From the NCBI GenBank assembly GCA_022766165.1, contig QYLO01000023.1:1-43431 (forward strand): 43,431 nucleotides of DNA. Reading direction: 5' to 3'. Numbering within the stretch: the first letter of the stretch is position 1; each line of letters opens with the position of its first letter. The notes beneath the pieces are model-generated. The model had not been told where the DNA came from. It worked only from the letters and a program-made list of their open reading frames with translations, and did not search any database. Of the stretch, positions 6,788 through 14,685 are shown piece by piece. The position numbers and the translations under genes were made by a program. The stretch comes from Candidatus Electrothrix gigas. GTDB taxonomy: Bacteria > Desulfobacterota > Desulfobulbia > Desulfobulbales > Desulfobulbaceae.

Positions 6788-9237
6788 AAAACAATTTTTC
6801 CGAAGAACAGGTCCGCACGGTCATTCATGCACTCCAGGAAGAGGGTGAAACGCAGGAAGTCATTTATCATAGAGAGGATAAAGAATCATTTCGTTATGTT
6901 ATTACCACAAATGTGGTCATAGATATTGATGAACAACTCATTCAAGCAACAAGCTCTGTAGAAAAGTTCAAACTTGAGGAAGATGAGTTTCTGGAATTTG
7001 TTCCGGACACCTTGGACAGCAATCTTGAACCGGAAAAAAAATATACTCTCCCTCTTGAGGAGAACCATGACGACCAAGAATCCCTTCAACTGGTTGCTGT
7101 TAAGCACCTGCGCTGTATTCATAAAGTAGAAGAAACTCTTGCTCATAAAAAATCAAAAGTTGAGGTTCAGGCTCAGGTTCAACCAACTCCAACTCCAACT
7201 TCCATTCCTGTTCCTGTTCAAAAAAACGGCAATCGCACCACCTTGTTACTCTTTGCGCTGCTTATCGCCTTAATCGTTGGGAGTCTCTTTGCCCTGCGTC
7301 CACTGTTTACCAACAAACAATCTGCTGACCTCTCCTTGGTCTTTAACACTGTGAATGTCCACGTTCAGATGGGAACAGAACAGTATACAAGCAAGGGCAA
7401 CCGGCTTGACCTCACACTTCCTCTTGGTCGTTACCGCTTACAGATAACAAAACAAGGATTTAAGCCTGTACGTCAAGATATTTTTCTGGCTGATGATGAG
7501 GAGATCAGTATTCACCTTGAAGAGATGTACACGCTCACCGTGTACGCAGATATGGAGGAGAGCCGAGTGTTGCTGGACGGCAATATTGTTGGCACAACAG
7601 GGCGAATTAAGCCGTTAGAACTCTCCCTAACAACAGGAGAATATGCGCTGAGTTTGACCAATCCCTCGGTTGCAAAACCTTTACAGAAAAAAATTCTGTT
7701 GCAAGGGGACCAAGTTATTAGGGCAGAGTTTCCCCATCCGCAACTGACTATCCGTACCAATATTAACGATGCAATAGTTGCTGTGGCAAACAGGGAATAT
7801 CAGATCCAAGGAAAAGAACTTGTTCTTAAGCTCCCCTTTGGACGCCATCAGCTTATTATCCGAAAATCAGGGTATTCTCCAGTGGTTCATGAGGTGGTTA
7901 TTCAAAAGCAGGATCAAGTTGTACCAATCACTTTGGAGCGTACCACCTACCATCTCTCTATTATTCCCAATGTGGCAAACAGCACTATCTCGGTTTCCTG
8001 TGCAAACGAACAAAAATATTTTGGTACTGCTTCTCCAGGCAAACCATTTCAAGTGAAAACCTCTGCTCAATCATGCAACGTCTTTGCAGAAAAACAAGGC
8101 TACCAGCATGTCAATCAAAAGGTCAGCCTGATAGCAGACCAAGACTTGCATCTCACCTTGCAGAAGCTTTTTTTGCTCAAGGTGTACACAGATCTTGAGC
8201 AGAGCATCATTGTACTGGACGGAAAAAAGGTGGGAAAGGCTGGAAGCAAAACCCCTGCTGTTCTCTCCCTACCACGTGGTACCTACGTACTCACAGCTTC
8301 TCATCCACTGGCTTTAGCTTCTGTGCAACAGAAAATTCGGCTTACAAAGGATCGACGTCTGGATATTAAGCTCCCCCTTCCGCAGTTGACTGTTAAGGTA
8401 AATGTGGCAGGAGTAATGCTCCTTATTGATCAAGAGCAAGAGCAAGAACAAGATAAGCAATATGATAAAAGTAGTCGAAGAAAACAGTGGATCGCTGGCA
8501 GGCAGGTTACCCTACGACTGACACGAGGAACCCACCATCTTACTGCGCAAAAAAGAGGATATATCACTATGCAGCGTCAGGTTCTTGTGGAGGATAATAC
8601 GCAAACCTCTTTTACACTGGTGCCAGCAGTCTATCCTCTTTCTATCAGATCAAATGTTGACAAGACTGCTATATATGTTAAGTGCAAGGATGGAAAAGAG
8701 TACACCGGCCTTGCCTCGTCAAAAGTACCCTTTCAGCTTGAGGCAGTTGCTGGAACCTGTACCGTATCTGCCACATTGGCTGGGTACAACAACATAAAAA
8801 AAACCGTTACCCTGCCAAGTGAGAAAAATATTTTTCTTCACTTATCTGTTGGGGTACAGGAAGAGAGAGAGGCGCAATCTGCTCTACAGATTATATCAAC
8901 GTCAAAGGTCAAACCTACGTCTTTTCAAGAGGAAAGGATATGGACAACACAACAGGGTGGGCTAAAATCGTCTAAAGTAATAAAGACTCTGCAGCCTAGG
9001 AAAAAGAAAGAAAGAGTCAAGTCAGAGTCACAGAGAAGAAGAGAATTTATTCGTCCTGTTCGCAACCCTATATCAAAGTCAACAACAAGATCAAGAAGAA
9101 ATATAAGAAGAACAAAACAAATGATTTCAAAAAATAGAACTCAATCTACCCCTCTTCTTCTTCCAAGAGAGGCTAAAAAAAAAACTGTGAAAATGAACTC
9201 AGTGTTGGTATGCCAGAGTTATGCGATTGATATTTGA
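6739..9237 (+). CDS. Membrane-anchored PEGA-repeat protein
   Basis: The open frame encodes 832 residues. Residues 1-165 are soluble, acidic and end in a Pro-Thr rich linker (PTPTPTS). One transmembrane helix lies at about 167-190, with the rest predicted outside the cytoplasm. Residues 195-735 hold seven or eight PEGA-like modules of about 70 residues with recurring motifs such as LPLGRYRLQITKQGF, LTTGEYALSLT, LPFGRHQLIIRKSGY and LPRGTYVLTASHP. The last 100 residues are strongly basic (Arg/Lys/Ser). PEGA modules are beta-sandwich repeats found in surface and peptidoglycan-associated proteins. The start is unresolved: TTG 6739 or ATG 6754 lack a ribosome binding site, and the natural start may be ATG 6677 in another frame. 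It is followed by an OmpA-domain lipoprotein gene, suggesting an envelope complex. Confidence 0.82.
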   Translation: MLRLLMLHFFSAEKALENNFSEEQVRTVIHALQEEGETQEVIYHREDKESFRYVITTNVVIDIDEQLIQATSSVEKFKLEEDEFLEFVPDTLDSNLEPEKKYTLPLEENHDDQESLQLVAVKHLRCIHKVEETLAHKKSKVEVQAQVQPTPTPTSIPVPVQKNGNRTTLLLFALLIALIVGSLFALRPLFTNKQSADLSLVFNTVNVHVQMGTEQYTSKGNRLDLTLPLGRYRLQITKQGFKPVRQDIFLADDEEISIHLEEMYTLTVYADMEESRVLLDGNIVGTTGRIKPLELSLTTGEYALSLTNPSVAKPLQKKILLQGDQVIRAEFPHPQLTIRTNINDAIVAVANREYQIQGKELVLKLPFGRHQLIIRKSGYSPVVHEVVIQKQDQVVPITLERTTYHLSIIPNVANSTISVSCANEQKYFGTASPGKPFQVKTSAQSCNVFAEKQGYQHVNQKVSLIADQDLHLTLQKLFLLKVYTDLEQSIIVLDGKKVGKAGSKTPAVLSLPRGTYVLTASHPLALASVQQKIRLTKDRRLDIKLPLPQLTVKVNVAGVMLLIDQEQEQEQDKQYDKSSRRKQWIAGRQVTLRLTRGTHHLTAQKRGYITMQRQVLVEDNTQTSFTLVPAVYPLSIRSNVDKTAIYVKCKDGKEYTGLASSKVPFQLEAVAGTCTVSATLAGYNNIKKTVTLPSEKNIFLHLSVGVQEEREAQSALQIISTSKVKPTSFQEERIWTTQQGGLKSSKVIKTLQPRKKKERVKSESQRRREFIRPVRNPISKSTTRSRRNIRRTKQMISKNRTQSTPLLLPREAKKKTVKMNSVLVCQSYAIDI

Positions 9238-9280
9238 TTTTTTTAGACCCAGCAGAGAGAGTCTTTTGAAGGAGAAAGCT

Positions 9281-10540
9281 ATGTTGTTCACAGGAAAAAC
9301 AACACTCTTGCCCCTATTCCTTGTTCTTACTGTTGCGTTGACAGGCTGCGCTCCTAAAAAAGCTCCGCCTCAGCGCAAAATCAAAATAAAGAAAATAAAA
9401 AAAGAAGTAAAAGCAACAAAGCTGACAAAGCCGACAACATTAGAAAAGGGTATCCCGGTTTTAGGGCGTCGTATCCTGAACACGATTGCACAGAAAAAAA
9501 CTCTTATCCTCCTAGAACCCTTTAAAGATGCTACCCTGTACGATGAAATTAAGGCCAGCGCTGAAATTGAGAGGATGCTTTTAGTCTTGGGTCACAAAAA
9601 AGAATATTCTCAAATCCATTTAATAAGCACGGCTGATGCCTCTGATAGAGAACTAGAACAAGCTGATTATATTATAAAAGGTGTGATTAGCTATTCTACC
9701 ATGCCAGTTCAATCAGTTCAATCAGCCCGGTCAACCCGATCATCTCAATCGGCTCAAAAATACTATCGCATCCTCGCCTCCTTGGCTGACCGAAAAACAG
9801 GACAATTAACTGCCCGCAGGGCAATCTGGGTCTACTCTGTACCCTATGGCAAGCTAGAACTTCCTGTGATAACCGCAGATCCTCAAGTCAAGCAAAAGGT
9901 CTTAGAGGTCATCAACAAGCAAAAGATCACCGTATCTGATATCAAAACCGATGCTCGGATTGCCAAGGCCAAAGCTGCTTACAGAAACGGTCAGTATACC
10001 GAGGTTCTTCGGGTTTTAAAGAAACTTATCGCCTCTCCAGATGGCAAAGTGCTGGATGCGTATCGGATGCTGTATCTGGCCTCGTTAAAAATGAATAATT
10101 TTGTTGCCGCAGAAACTGCCTTTTTTAGTATGATCAATATTGGTTTTCAAAATACCCAGAAAATGCCGCTGTTATTTTTATTTGAATCTGATAGCGTTGA
10201 ATTTACTCCAGCCCGCTTGCAGGAGTACGGTATTTGGATACGACAACTGAACAGCTATCTTGAGAAGAAAAAAGAAAAATGTATGCACATTATTGGTCAC
10301 ACGAGTAAACAAGGAGAGTTTAACTATAATATGAAACTCTCCAAAGAGCGTGCAGCATACATTAAAGAGCGGTTAGTTCAACAGGCTCAACAAACAACAG
10401 GTACAAAGATTGGCAAACGTATTACGGTTGAGGGCAAAGGGGAAACCGAAACCAAAGATGGCAGTGAACCAGACAGTGATCAAAATATGATTGATCGTCG
10501 TGTTGAATTTAAACTGTTTCGCTGTTCCAACTCACATTGA
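9281..10540 (+). CDS. OmpA-family lipoprotein
   Basis: 419 residues from ATG 9281, chosen because GAAGGAG precedes it and it gives a clean lipoprotein signal peptide ending in LTGC. A Lys-rich segment follows. The middle (about residues 55-190) contains a domain resembling those that sense or bind other envelope components, and a short tetratricopeptide-like helix pair lies near 225-275. The C-terminal 130 residues are an OmpA-like peptidoglycan-binding domain: an FLFESDSVEFTP strand, IIGHTSKQGEFNYNMKLSKERA and NMIDRRVEFKL. A low-complexity Ser/Gln/Arg repeat (SVQSVQSARSTRSS) lies near residue 146. The last residues and stop come from a transposon-like insertion at 10530; without it the protein would end Cys-Ser-Lys. 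Confidence 0.82.
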   Translation: MLFTGKTTLLPLFLVLTVALTGCAPKKAPPQRKIKIKKIKKEVKATKLTKPTTLEKGIPVLGRRILNTIAQKKTLILLEPFKDATLYDEIKASAEIERMLLVLGHKKEYSQIHLISTADASDRELEQADYIIKGVISYSTMPVQSVQSARSTRSSQSAQKYYRILASLADRKTGQLTARRAIWVYSVPYGKLELPVITADPQVKQKVLEVINKQKITVSDIKTDARIAKAKAAYRNGQYTEVLRVLKKLIASPDGKVLDAYRMLYLASLKMNNFVAAETAFFSMINIGFQNTQKMPLLFLFESDSVEFTPARLQEYGIWIRQLNSYLEKKKEKCMHIIGHTSKQGEFNYNMKLSKERAAYIKERLVQQAQQTTGTKIGKRITVEGKGETETKDGSEPDSDQNMIDRRVEFKLFRCSNSH

Positions 10541-10744
10541 GCGGCTTGACATCATATTTTATCAATTAAATCATCTGAGAAAACAAGTTTTTATAACTAT
10601 TTCTTTTATTCTAACAGTTTAGTCTAAAAAAGGCTAAAAACAACAATTTACTTCTGGTGGAAAAATAAAATATTCTGAAAAATCGAAATTCAAAAAATAG
10701 CTTTTCTTTAAATTTCAAATGGTTGCTACCCGCTCAATGTGAGT
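10530..10744. mobile_element. 215-bp MITE-like element, copy 1
   Basis: The element begins ACTCACATTGAGCGG (10530-10544) and ends with its exact reverse complement (10730-10744), a perfect 15-bp terminal inverted repeat. It is flanked by TCCA on both sides (10526-10529 and 10745-10748), consistent with a 4-bp target duplication; a 5-bp TTCCA reading is also possible. The interior is A+T-rich and has no coding frame, so it would need a transposase in trans. A second copy at 40956-41170 appears identical base for base. A TTGACA word sits just inside the left end (10546-10551). I do not recognise the parent IS family. Confidence 0.9.
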
Positions 10745-10880
10745 TCCAAGTAAATTTTTGGCCAGAAAAAAACATATCCTGCAATTCCAAGCTGGAACTC
10801 CTCTTCAAACAGGGTATACTGTACTCTAGAAAAAGGGTCAAGAGCTTGCAGAGATATAGTAGGTGCTTTCAATTTCTTTT

Positions 10881-10937
10881 TGAAAACGCTTGTGGTAGAT
10901 ACACCCACCTTTAATTAGGTGCAACTTATAACTATTT
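10881..10937 (+). promoter_or_regulatory. Leader block A, shared with the 13.2 kb lipoprotein gene
   Basis: About 57 bases from TGAAAACGCTTG to ATAACTATTT recur at 13148-13203 with one base inserted and one changed. Inside is a hairpin-capable CACCT-N6-AGGTG. Copy A also shares the word CAAGAGCTT further upstream but has about 35 extra bases between. The block ends about 50 bases before minC. It may be a structured 5' leader or a protein-binding site. It matches no riboswitch I know. Confidence 0.5.
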
Positions 10938-10986
10938 ATAAGAAAAAAAGTATCGGAGCAGTGGCTCATGGTAAAAAAAGTGAAAA

Positions 10987-11751
10987 ATGATGCAACAACC
11001 TTTTGATATTAAGGGTTCATCCTTTACAATACCCGTGCTTTCTCTGCGGGAAAGTGATATGGAGACCATAGGATACCAGCTCAACAAAAAGGTTTCTCAG
11101 GCCCCTTCGTTTTTTCGCAACGCCCCGCTTGTTGTTAATCTGGGATATCTTCCAGACCCAGAACAGGTTGATCTACAGAGCCTGTTGGCGTTGATGGAAC
11201 AACAGGGCTTTATTCCTGTTGGTATAACCAATGGCACAGAGGAACAGCAGCAACAGGCCAGAGCAATGAAGCTGGCTGTTCTCACTATGCGTGGAAGCGA
11301 AAGAACACAGGAAGAACAGGGGGAACAAGAAGGGATTCAAGCAGAGAAAAAAAGTGAAGGAGAACCCGAGGAACAGGAATCTCTGTCTTCTGAAAAAAAG
11401 ATTGCCTTGCCAGAAAAAACTATGCAGGCAGCCACTGTTATTACTGAACCTATACGATCAGGGCAACGGGTGGTTGTTGACAAGGGCGATCTTGTTGTGT
11501 TGGCTTCGGTTGGTTCTGGAGCTGAGATTATGGCGGCTGGCAATATTCATGTCTACGGCTCTCTGCGTGGTCGAGTTTTTGCTGGCAACACAGACAACAC
11601 CCAGGCACGCATATTTTGTCAGCAGCTAGAAGCTGAACTTGTTTCAGTGGCTGGAGTGTACATGGTCAATGAAAAGTTTCCAGACAGCCTGCGAGGACAG
11701 CCCGTACATATTCGGCTCCAAACAGAAAGAATACGCATTACCCCTTTATAA
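10987..11751 (+). CDS. minC: Septum site-determining protein MinC
   Basis: MinC is the FtsZ inhibitor of the Min system and is recruited to the membrane by MinD. The 254-residue protein has an N-terminal FtsZ-interacting domain, a Glu/Gln/Lys-rich linker (about residues 95-145), and a C-terminal beta-helix domain with the signature AGNIHVYGSLRGRVFAGN. RSGQRV and the terminal PVHIRLQTERIRITPL strand are also typical. Start ATG 10987 (or ATG 10990) has only a weak purine-rich upstream sequence. MinD and MinE follow in the same direction, giving the usual minCDE order. The leader block at 10881-10937 precedes it, and an inserted element lies just upstream. Confidence 0.92.
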   Translation: MMQQPFDIKGSSFTIPVLSLRESDMETIGYQLNKKVSQAPSFFRNAPLVVNLGYLPDPEQVDLQSLLALMEQQGFIPVGITNGTEEQQQQARAMKLAVLTMRGSERTQEEQGEQEGIQAEKKSEGEPEEQESLSSEKKIALPEKTMQAATVITEPIRSGQRVVVDKGDLVVLASVGSGAEIMAAGNIHVYGSLRGRVFAGNTDNTQARIFCQQLEAELVSVAGVYMVNEKFPDSLRGQPVHIRLQTERIRITPL

Positions 11752-11855
11752 GGGGTTAAGGGTTATATTAATTAAAGAGTTACAGGATAAAAAGTAAAAT
11801 GGATAAGGATAACGTACATCCAAGAAGACTACCTGTCATTCAGGAGGACATATAG

Positions 11856-12668
11856 TTGACCAGAATAATAGTTGTTACCTCCGGCAAAGGAGGCGTCGGT
11901 AAAACCACCACCAGTGCGGCTTTTGCCACTGGTTTAGCATTACAGGGATATAAGACTGCTGTTATTGATTTTGATGTAGGTCTCCGTAATCTGGATTTGA
12001 TTATGGGGTGCGAACGCAGGGTTGTGTACGACTTTGTTAATGTGATTCACAATGAGGCTAGTCTGAATCAGGCCCTCATTCGAGACAAGCGAATTGATAA
12101 TCTCTTTATCCTCCCTGCATCGCAAACTCGGGATAAGGAGGCCCTGACCATAGAAGGGGTTAAAAATGTCATCAATGAACTGTCAGAAAGTTTTGATTAT
12201 GTTGTCTGCGACTCTCCGGCAGGGATTGAACATGGTGCCTACATGGCTATGTACTTTGCTGACGAAGCCATTGTTGTGACAAATCCAGAAATATCTTCTG
12301 TTCGGGATTCTGATAGAATTCTTGGTCTGCTAGCCAGTAAAACCAAGAGAGTCATAGAACATAGAACTCCGGTTAAAGAGTATCTCTTGCTCACCAGATA
12401 TTCTCCTGAACGGGTAAAAAATGGAGAAATGCTCTCTATAGAGGATATTCAAGAAATTCTCTCTATTCCAATCATAGGCGTTATACCAGAATCACAGTCA
12501 GTTTTGACAGCATCAAATCAGGGAATTCCTGTTATTATTAATAAAAACAGTAGGGCTGGTTTAGCCTATAACGACTGCATCGGGCGTTTTCTCGGTGAAG
12601 ATATTGATCTCCGCTTCGTTGATACCAAGAAAAACGGCATCTTGAGCAAACTTTTCAGGGGGAGATAA
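11856..12668 (+). CDS. minD: Septum site-determining ATPase MinD
   Basis: MinD is a membrane-cycling ATPase that recruits MinC and is displaced by MinE. The deviant Walker A motif GKGGVGKTT is near residue 10, followed by DFDVGLRNLD and CDSPAGIE. The C-terminus GILSKLFRGR is the amphipathic membrane-targeting helix. The 270-residue length is standard. The start is TTG at 11856, supported by AGGAGGA eight bases upstream; no ATG fits the N-terminus. A 104-base gap separates it from minC. It is joined directly to minE with no gap. Confidence 0.95.
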   Translation: MTRIIVVTSGKGGVGKTTTSAAFATGLALQGYKTAVIDFDVGLRNLDLIMGCERRVVYDFVNVIHNEASLNQALIRDKRIDNLFILPASQTRDKEALTIEGVKNVINELSESFDYVVCDSPAGIEHGAYMAMYFADEAIVVTNPEISSVRDSDRILGLLASKTKRVIEHRTPVKEYLLLTRYSPERVKNGEMLSIEDIQEILSIPIIGVIPESQSVLTASNQGIPVIINKNSRAGLAYNDCIGRFLGEDIDLRFVDTKKNGILSKLFRGR

Positions 12669-12965
12669 ATGGGATTATTCGATTATTTCCATGCAAACCG
12701 TAAGTCTGCTAATGTAGCCAAGGAACGCCTGAGCATCCTTATTGCCCGTGATCATTTTCATCGAAATCAGCCTTCATTTTTATCGGCCCTACAGAATGAG
12801 CTCCTTGAAGTTATCAAGAAATATGTCGATATTGACCATGATGATGTAGTCGTTTCTCTAGACAGAGAAGAGGATTGTGAAATTTTGGAACTGAATATAG
12901 CGCTTCCAGAAAAGGGGCGCTATACCAGCGATCCCGACTCGTTAGACCAAAAGAATAAAATATAA
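12669..12965 (+). CDS. minE: Min system topological factor MinE
   Basis: MinE stimulates MinD ATPase and confines division inhibition to the poles. The 98-residue protein has the N-terminal amphipathic start MGLFDYF, the MinD-contacting helix NVAKERLSILIARDH, and the C-terminal topological domain with a KKYVDID strand. The ATG follows the MinD stop immediately, so translation is coupled. An ALPEKGRYTSDP tail is slightly extended. Confidence 0.95.
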   Translation: MGLFDYFHANRKSANVAKERLSILIARDHFHRNQPSFLSALQNELLEVIKKYVDIDHDDVVVSLDREEDCEILELNIALPEKGRYTSDPDSLDQKNKI

Positions 12966-13147
12966 AAGGTGATCGGGCAACTCTATGTATTGCGGTGGGT
13001 CTTTGGGTCTTTAACTAGACTACTTCAACTACTTTATAAGGATCTGTACTTCAGGACACGAAAGAATACAACACCGTTTTGTTGTATCCCTACGTCCGAT
13101 ATCTTGGTAGTGCAAAGACTATCAAGTTGACTAACAGGCCAAGAGCT

Positions 13148-13203
13148 TGAAAACGCTTGTGGTAGATACACCACCTTTAATGAGGTGCAACTTATAACTA
13201 TTT
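13148..13203 (+). promoter_or_regulatory. Leader block B, second copy of the minC leader block
   Basis: This block repeats the sequence at 10881-10937 almost exactly, including the CACCT-N6-AGGTG dyad and the conserved CAACTTATAACTATTT end. It ends 34 bases before the lipoprotein ATG at 13238. The remainder of the 12966-13237 spacer contains a near-tandem GGTCTTTGGGTCTTT and no reading frame. Sharing a leader suggests that minC and the lipoprotein gene respond to the same signal; this is inference. Confidence 0.5.
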
Positions 13204-13237
13204 TTCAAAAAACATCAACTTCAAAGAGGAAATTACT

Positions 13238-13681
13238 ATGAAAAACATACAGATTATTACTGTCCTTTTGTCTCTTTTCCTGCTCTCATCCTGTATGATG
13301 GCCAATAAGGGGCAGATGGGTGCAACAGGGGGAGCAGCAGGCGGAGCGCTTCTCGGACAGGCCATTGGCAACAACACTGAATCTACCTTACTTGGTGCAG
13401 CTATTGGTGGAGTACTTGGTTATGTTATTGGTAATGAGATGGATAAGTATGACCGACAGATGCTTAATAACGTTTATGAGTCCACACCATCAGGCCAGAC
13501 TAGAACCTGGGTTAACCCGGATCACGGGAATCAATATCAGGTTACTCCACAGGCAGCCTACATAGGGCCACGTAATCAGCAATGCCGAAAGGCTGAAATT
13601 CTTGCTATTATCAACGGGAGAACAGAAAGAACCTATACCACAGCATGTCGCGACATGAATGGTCAATGGCAACTTCAGTAA
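13238..13681 (+). CDS. Glycine-zipper outer membrane lipoprotein
   Basis: 147 residues with AAGAGGA ahead of the ATG. The signal peptide ends in the lipobox LLSSC (Cys19). Residues 28-70 are a glycine zipper (GATGGAAGGALLGQAIG and LLGAAIGGVLGYVIGNEMD), the pattern found in 17-kDa surface-antigen/SmpA-type and Gly-zipper 2TM proteins. The remaining half resembles the surface-antigen C-terminal domain with a TWVNPDHGNQYQVTP motif, two Cys that could pair, and a CRDMNGQW ending. It is predicted to be anchored in the outer membrane, affecting envelope integrity. It follows the Min operon with its own leader block. Confidence 0.85.
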   Translation: MKNIQIITVLLSLFLLSSCMMANKGQMGATGGAAGGALLGQAIGNNTESTLLGAAIGGVLGYVIGNEMDKYDRQMLNNVYESTPSGQTRTWVNPDHGNQYQVTPQAAYIGPRNQQCRKAEILAIINGRTERTYTTACRDMNGQWQLQ

Positions 13682-13702
13682 CACCCTTTGTTTTATTCTT
13701 GT

Positions 13703-13740
13703 TTTTCTCACAGCCTGTTTGTTTATGGGTTGTGAGAAAA
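13703..13740. other. A/T-capped hairpin downstream of the lipoprotein gene
   Basis: TTTTCTCACAGCC (13703-13715) and GGTTGTGAGAAAA (13728-13740) pair over 12 of 13 positions around a 12-base loop. The stem has Ts at its 5' foot and As at its 3' foot, so on the plus strand no U-tract follows it. It may protect the mRNA end or terminate weakly. Confidence 0.4.
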
Positions 13741-13820
13741 TATGATATTTCCCTTTCCCCCTTATAATTTTGTTGTTTTCCGTCGAGCAGACATCCTCTC
13801 ATCAACATAAGTATTAAACA

Positions 13821-14222
13821 ATGCACTTTGGCAAGTTTTCAGTCAGCACTCAGGCGCAGATGCAATTTATTGATATCACAGCCCAAGCCGAGCAAGCAGT
13901 CAGAGAGATAGGGGTTGCTGATGGGATACTTTACCTCTTTAATCCTCATACCACAGCAGGTCTGACAGTCAACGAAGGGTATGACCCTGATGTCCAACAC
14001 GACCTGCTCGGTGTATTTCAAAGAGTTATTCCAAATTCTTACCCCTATCGACATGCTGAAGGTAATTCACCCTCTCATATACTGGCAACCTTAACCGGGA
14101 GTTCCCTGACCGTTATTCTTGCAGATAACAAACTTCAACTCGGTACTTGGCAACGGATCTTTTTCTGTGAATACGACGGCCCTAGAAACCGTCATATTAT
14201 GTGGAAGGTGATGGTCGGATGA
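13821..14222 (+). CDS. YjbQ/UPF0047 family protein
   Basis: 133 residues matching the UPF0047/YjbQ family throughout: NPHTTAGLTVNEGYDPDV, HAEGNSPSH, and LGTWQRIFFCEYDGPRNR. These His, Glu and Gln residues line the putative metal/phosphate pocket of the family. Some members have been described as having secondary thiamine-phosphate synthase activity, but the physiological role is unclear. The protein is cytosolic. The ATG of the next gene overlaps its TGA by four bases (ATGA), so the two are translated together. Confidence 0.9.
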   Translation: MHFGKFSVSTQAQMQFIDITAQAEQAVREIGVADGILYLFNPHTTAGLTVNEGYDPDVQHDLLGVFQRVIPNSYPYRHAEGNSPSHILATLTGSSLTVILADNKLQLGTWQRIFFCEYDGPRNRHIMWKVMVG

Positions 14223-14467
14223 AACAACAAGAAAAAATACCCTTTCATCAGATATGTTTTGGTTTTAATCGTGAGCTAGATGAACAATCTCTTGCTCTTT
14301 TTCTTCGTCTTTTTTCACAGGAAAAATTGATGGACACCTTACTTCCGCGCCTGCAAGAAGAGGAGATCACAGGGCTTGTTGAGCAGATAACCGAGTTGTT
14401 GCATAAGCATTTAGCAGAGCAGGAGTATCACGAACTTTTTCTCAATGATGAGCATCATTCGCATTGA
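14219..14467 (+). CDS. Small acidic hypothetical protein coupled to yjbQ
   Basis: 82 residues from ATG 14219, chosen because it forms an ATGA overlap with the yjbQ stop. The protein is acidic, with several helices rich in Glu, Leu and Gln, and ends in a His-rich tail (DEHHSH). There is no signal peptide or membrane segment. I recognise no family. The coupling to the YjbQ gene is the only functional clue. Confidence 0.6.
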   Translation: MKQQEKIPFHQICFGFNRELDEQSLALFLRLFSQEKLMDTLLPRLQEEEITGLVEQITELLHKHLAEQEYHELFLNDEHHSH

Positions 14468-14497
14468 AATTTTCACAAAATTTTTTCACAAGATTTC

Positions 14498-14526
14498 TTG
14501 ACAAAAATGCACAAGAAGGACAAAAT
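14498..14526 (+). promoter_or_regulatory. Possible promoter for the coiled-coil membrane protein
   Basis: TTGACA (14498-14503), a 17-base spacer and CAAAAT (14521-14526) give a perfect -35 and a four-of-six -10. A separate TATAAT at 14573-14578 lacks a good -35. The A+T-rich leader to 14686 is about 150 bases long. Confidence 0.4.
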
Positions 14527-14685
14527 AGATTTTTTTGTGAGAAAAGTCATCATCTTTTTTACTATTTTATGATATAATTTTGTCTTCAACGTAGAGACTA
14601 GGATTATAAAAAATAAAAAAAAAATTACAGGTGCCTGCCAACTATTGGGTATCAATGCCAGAAGTTTTGCAAAAAAGGATAGTCT

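Noticed and set aside
10723..10914. Small frames overlapping the right end of the first mobile element
   Set aside because: They arise from the inverted repeat and flanking leader sequence and have no ribosome binding site.
13703..13740. Intrinsic terminator after the glycine-zipper lipoprotein
   Set aside because: The stem is good but followed by As, not Ts, on the plus strand; listed only as a hairpin.
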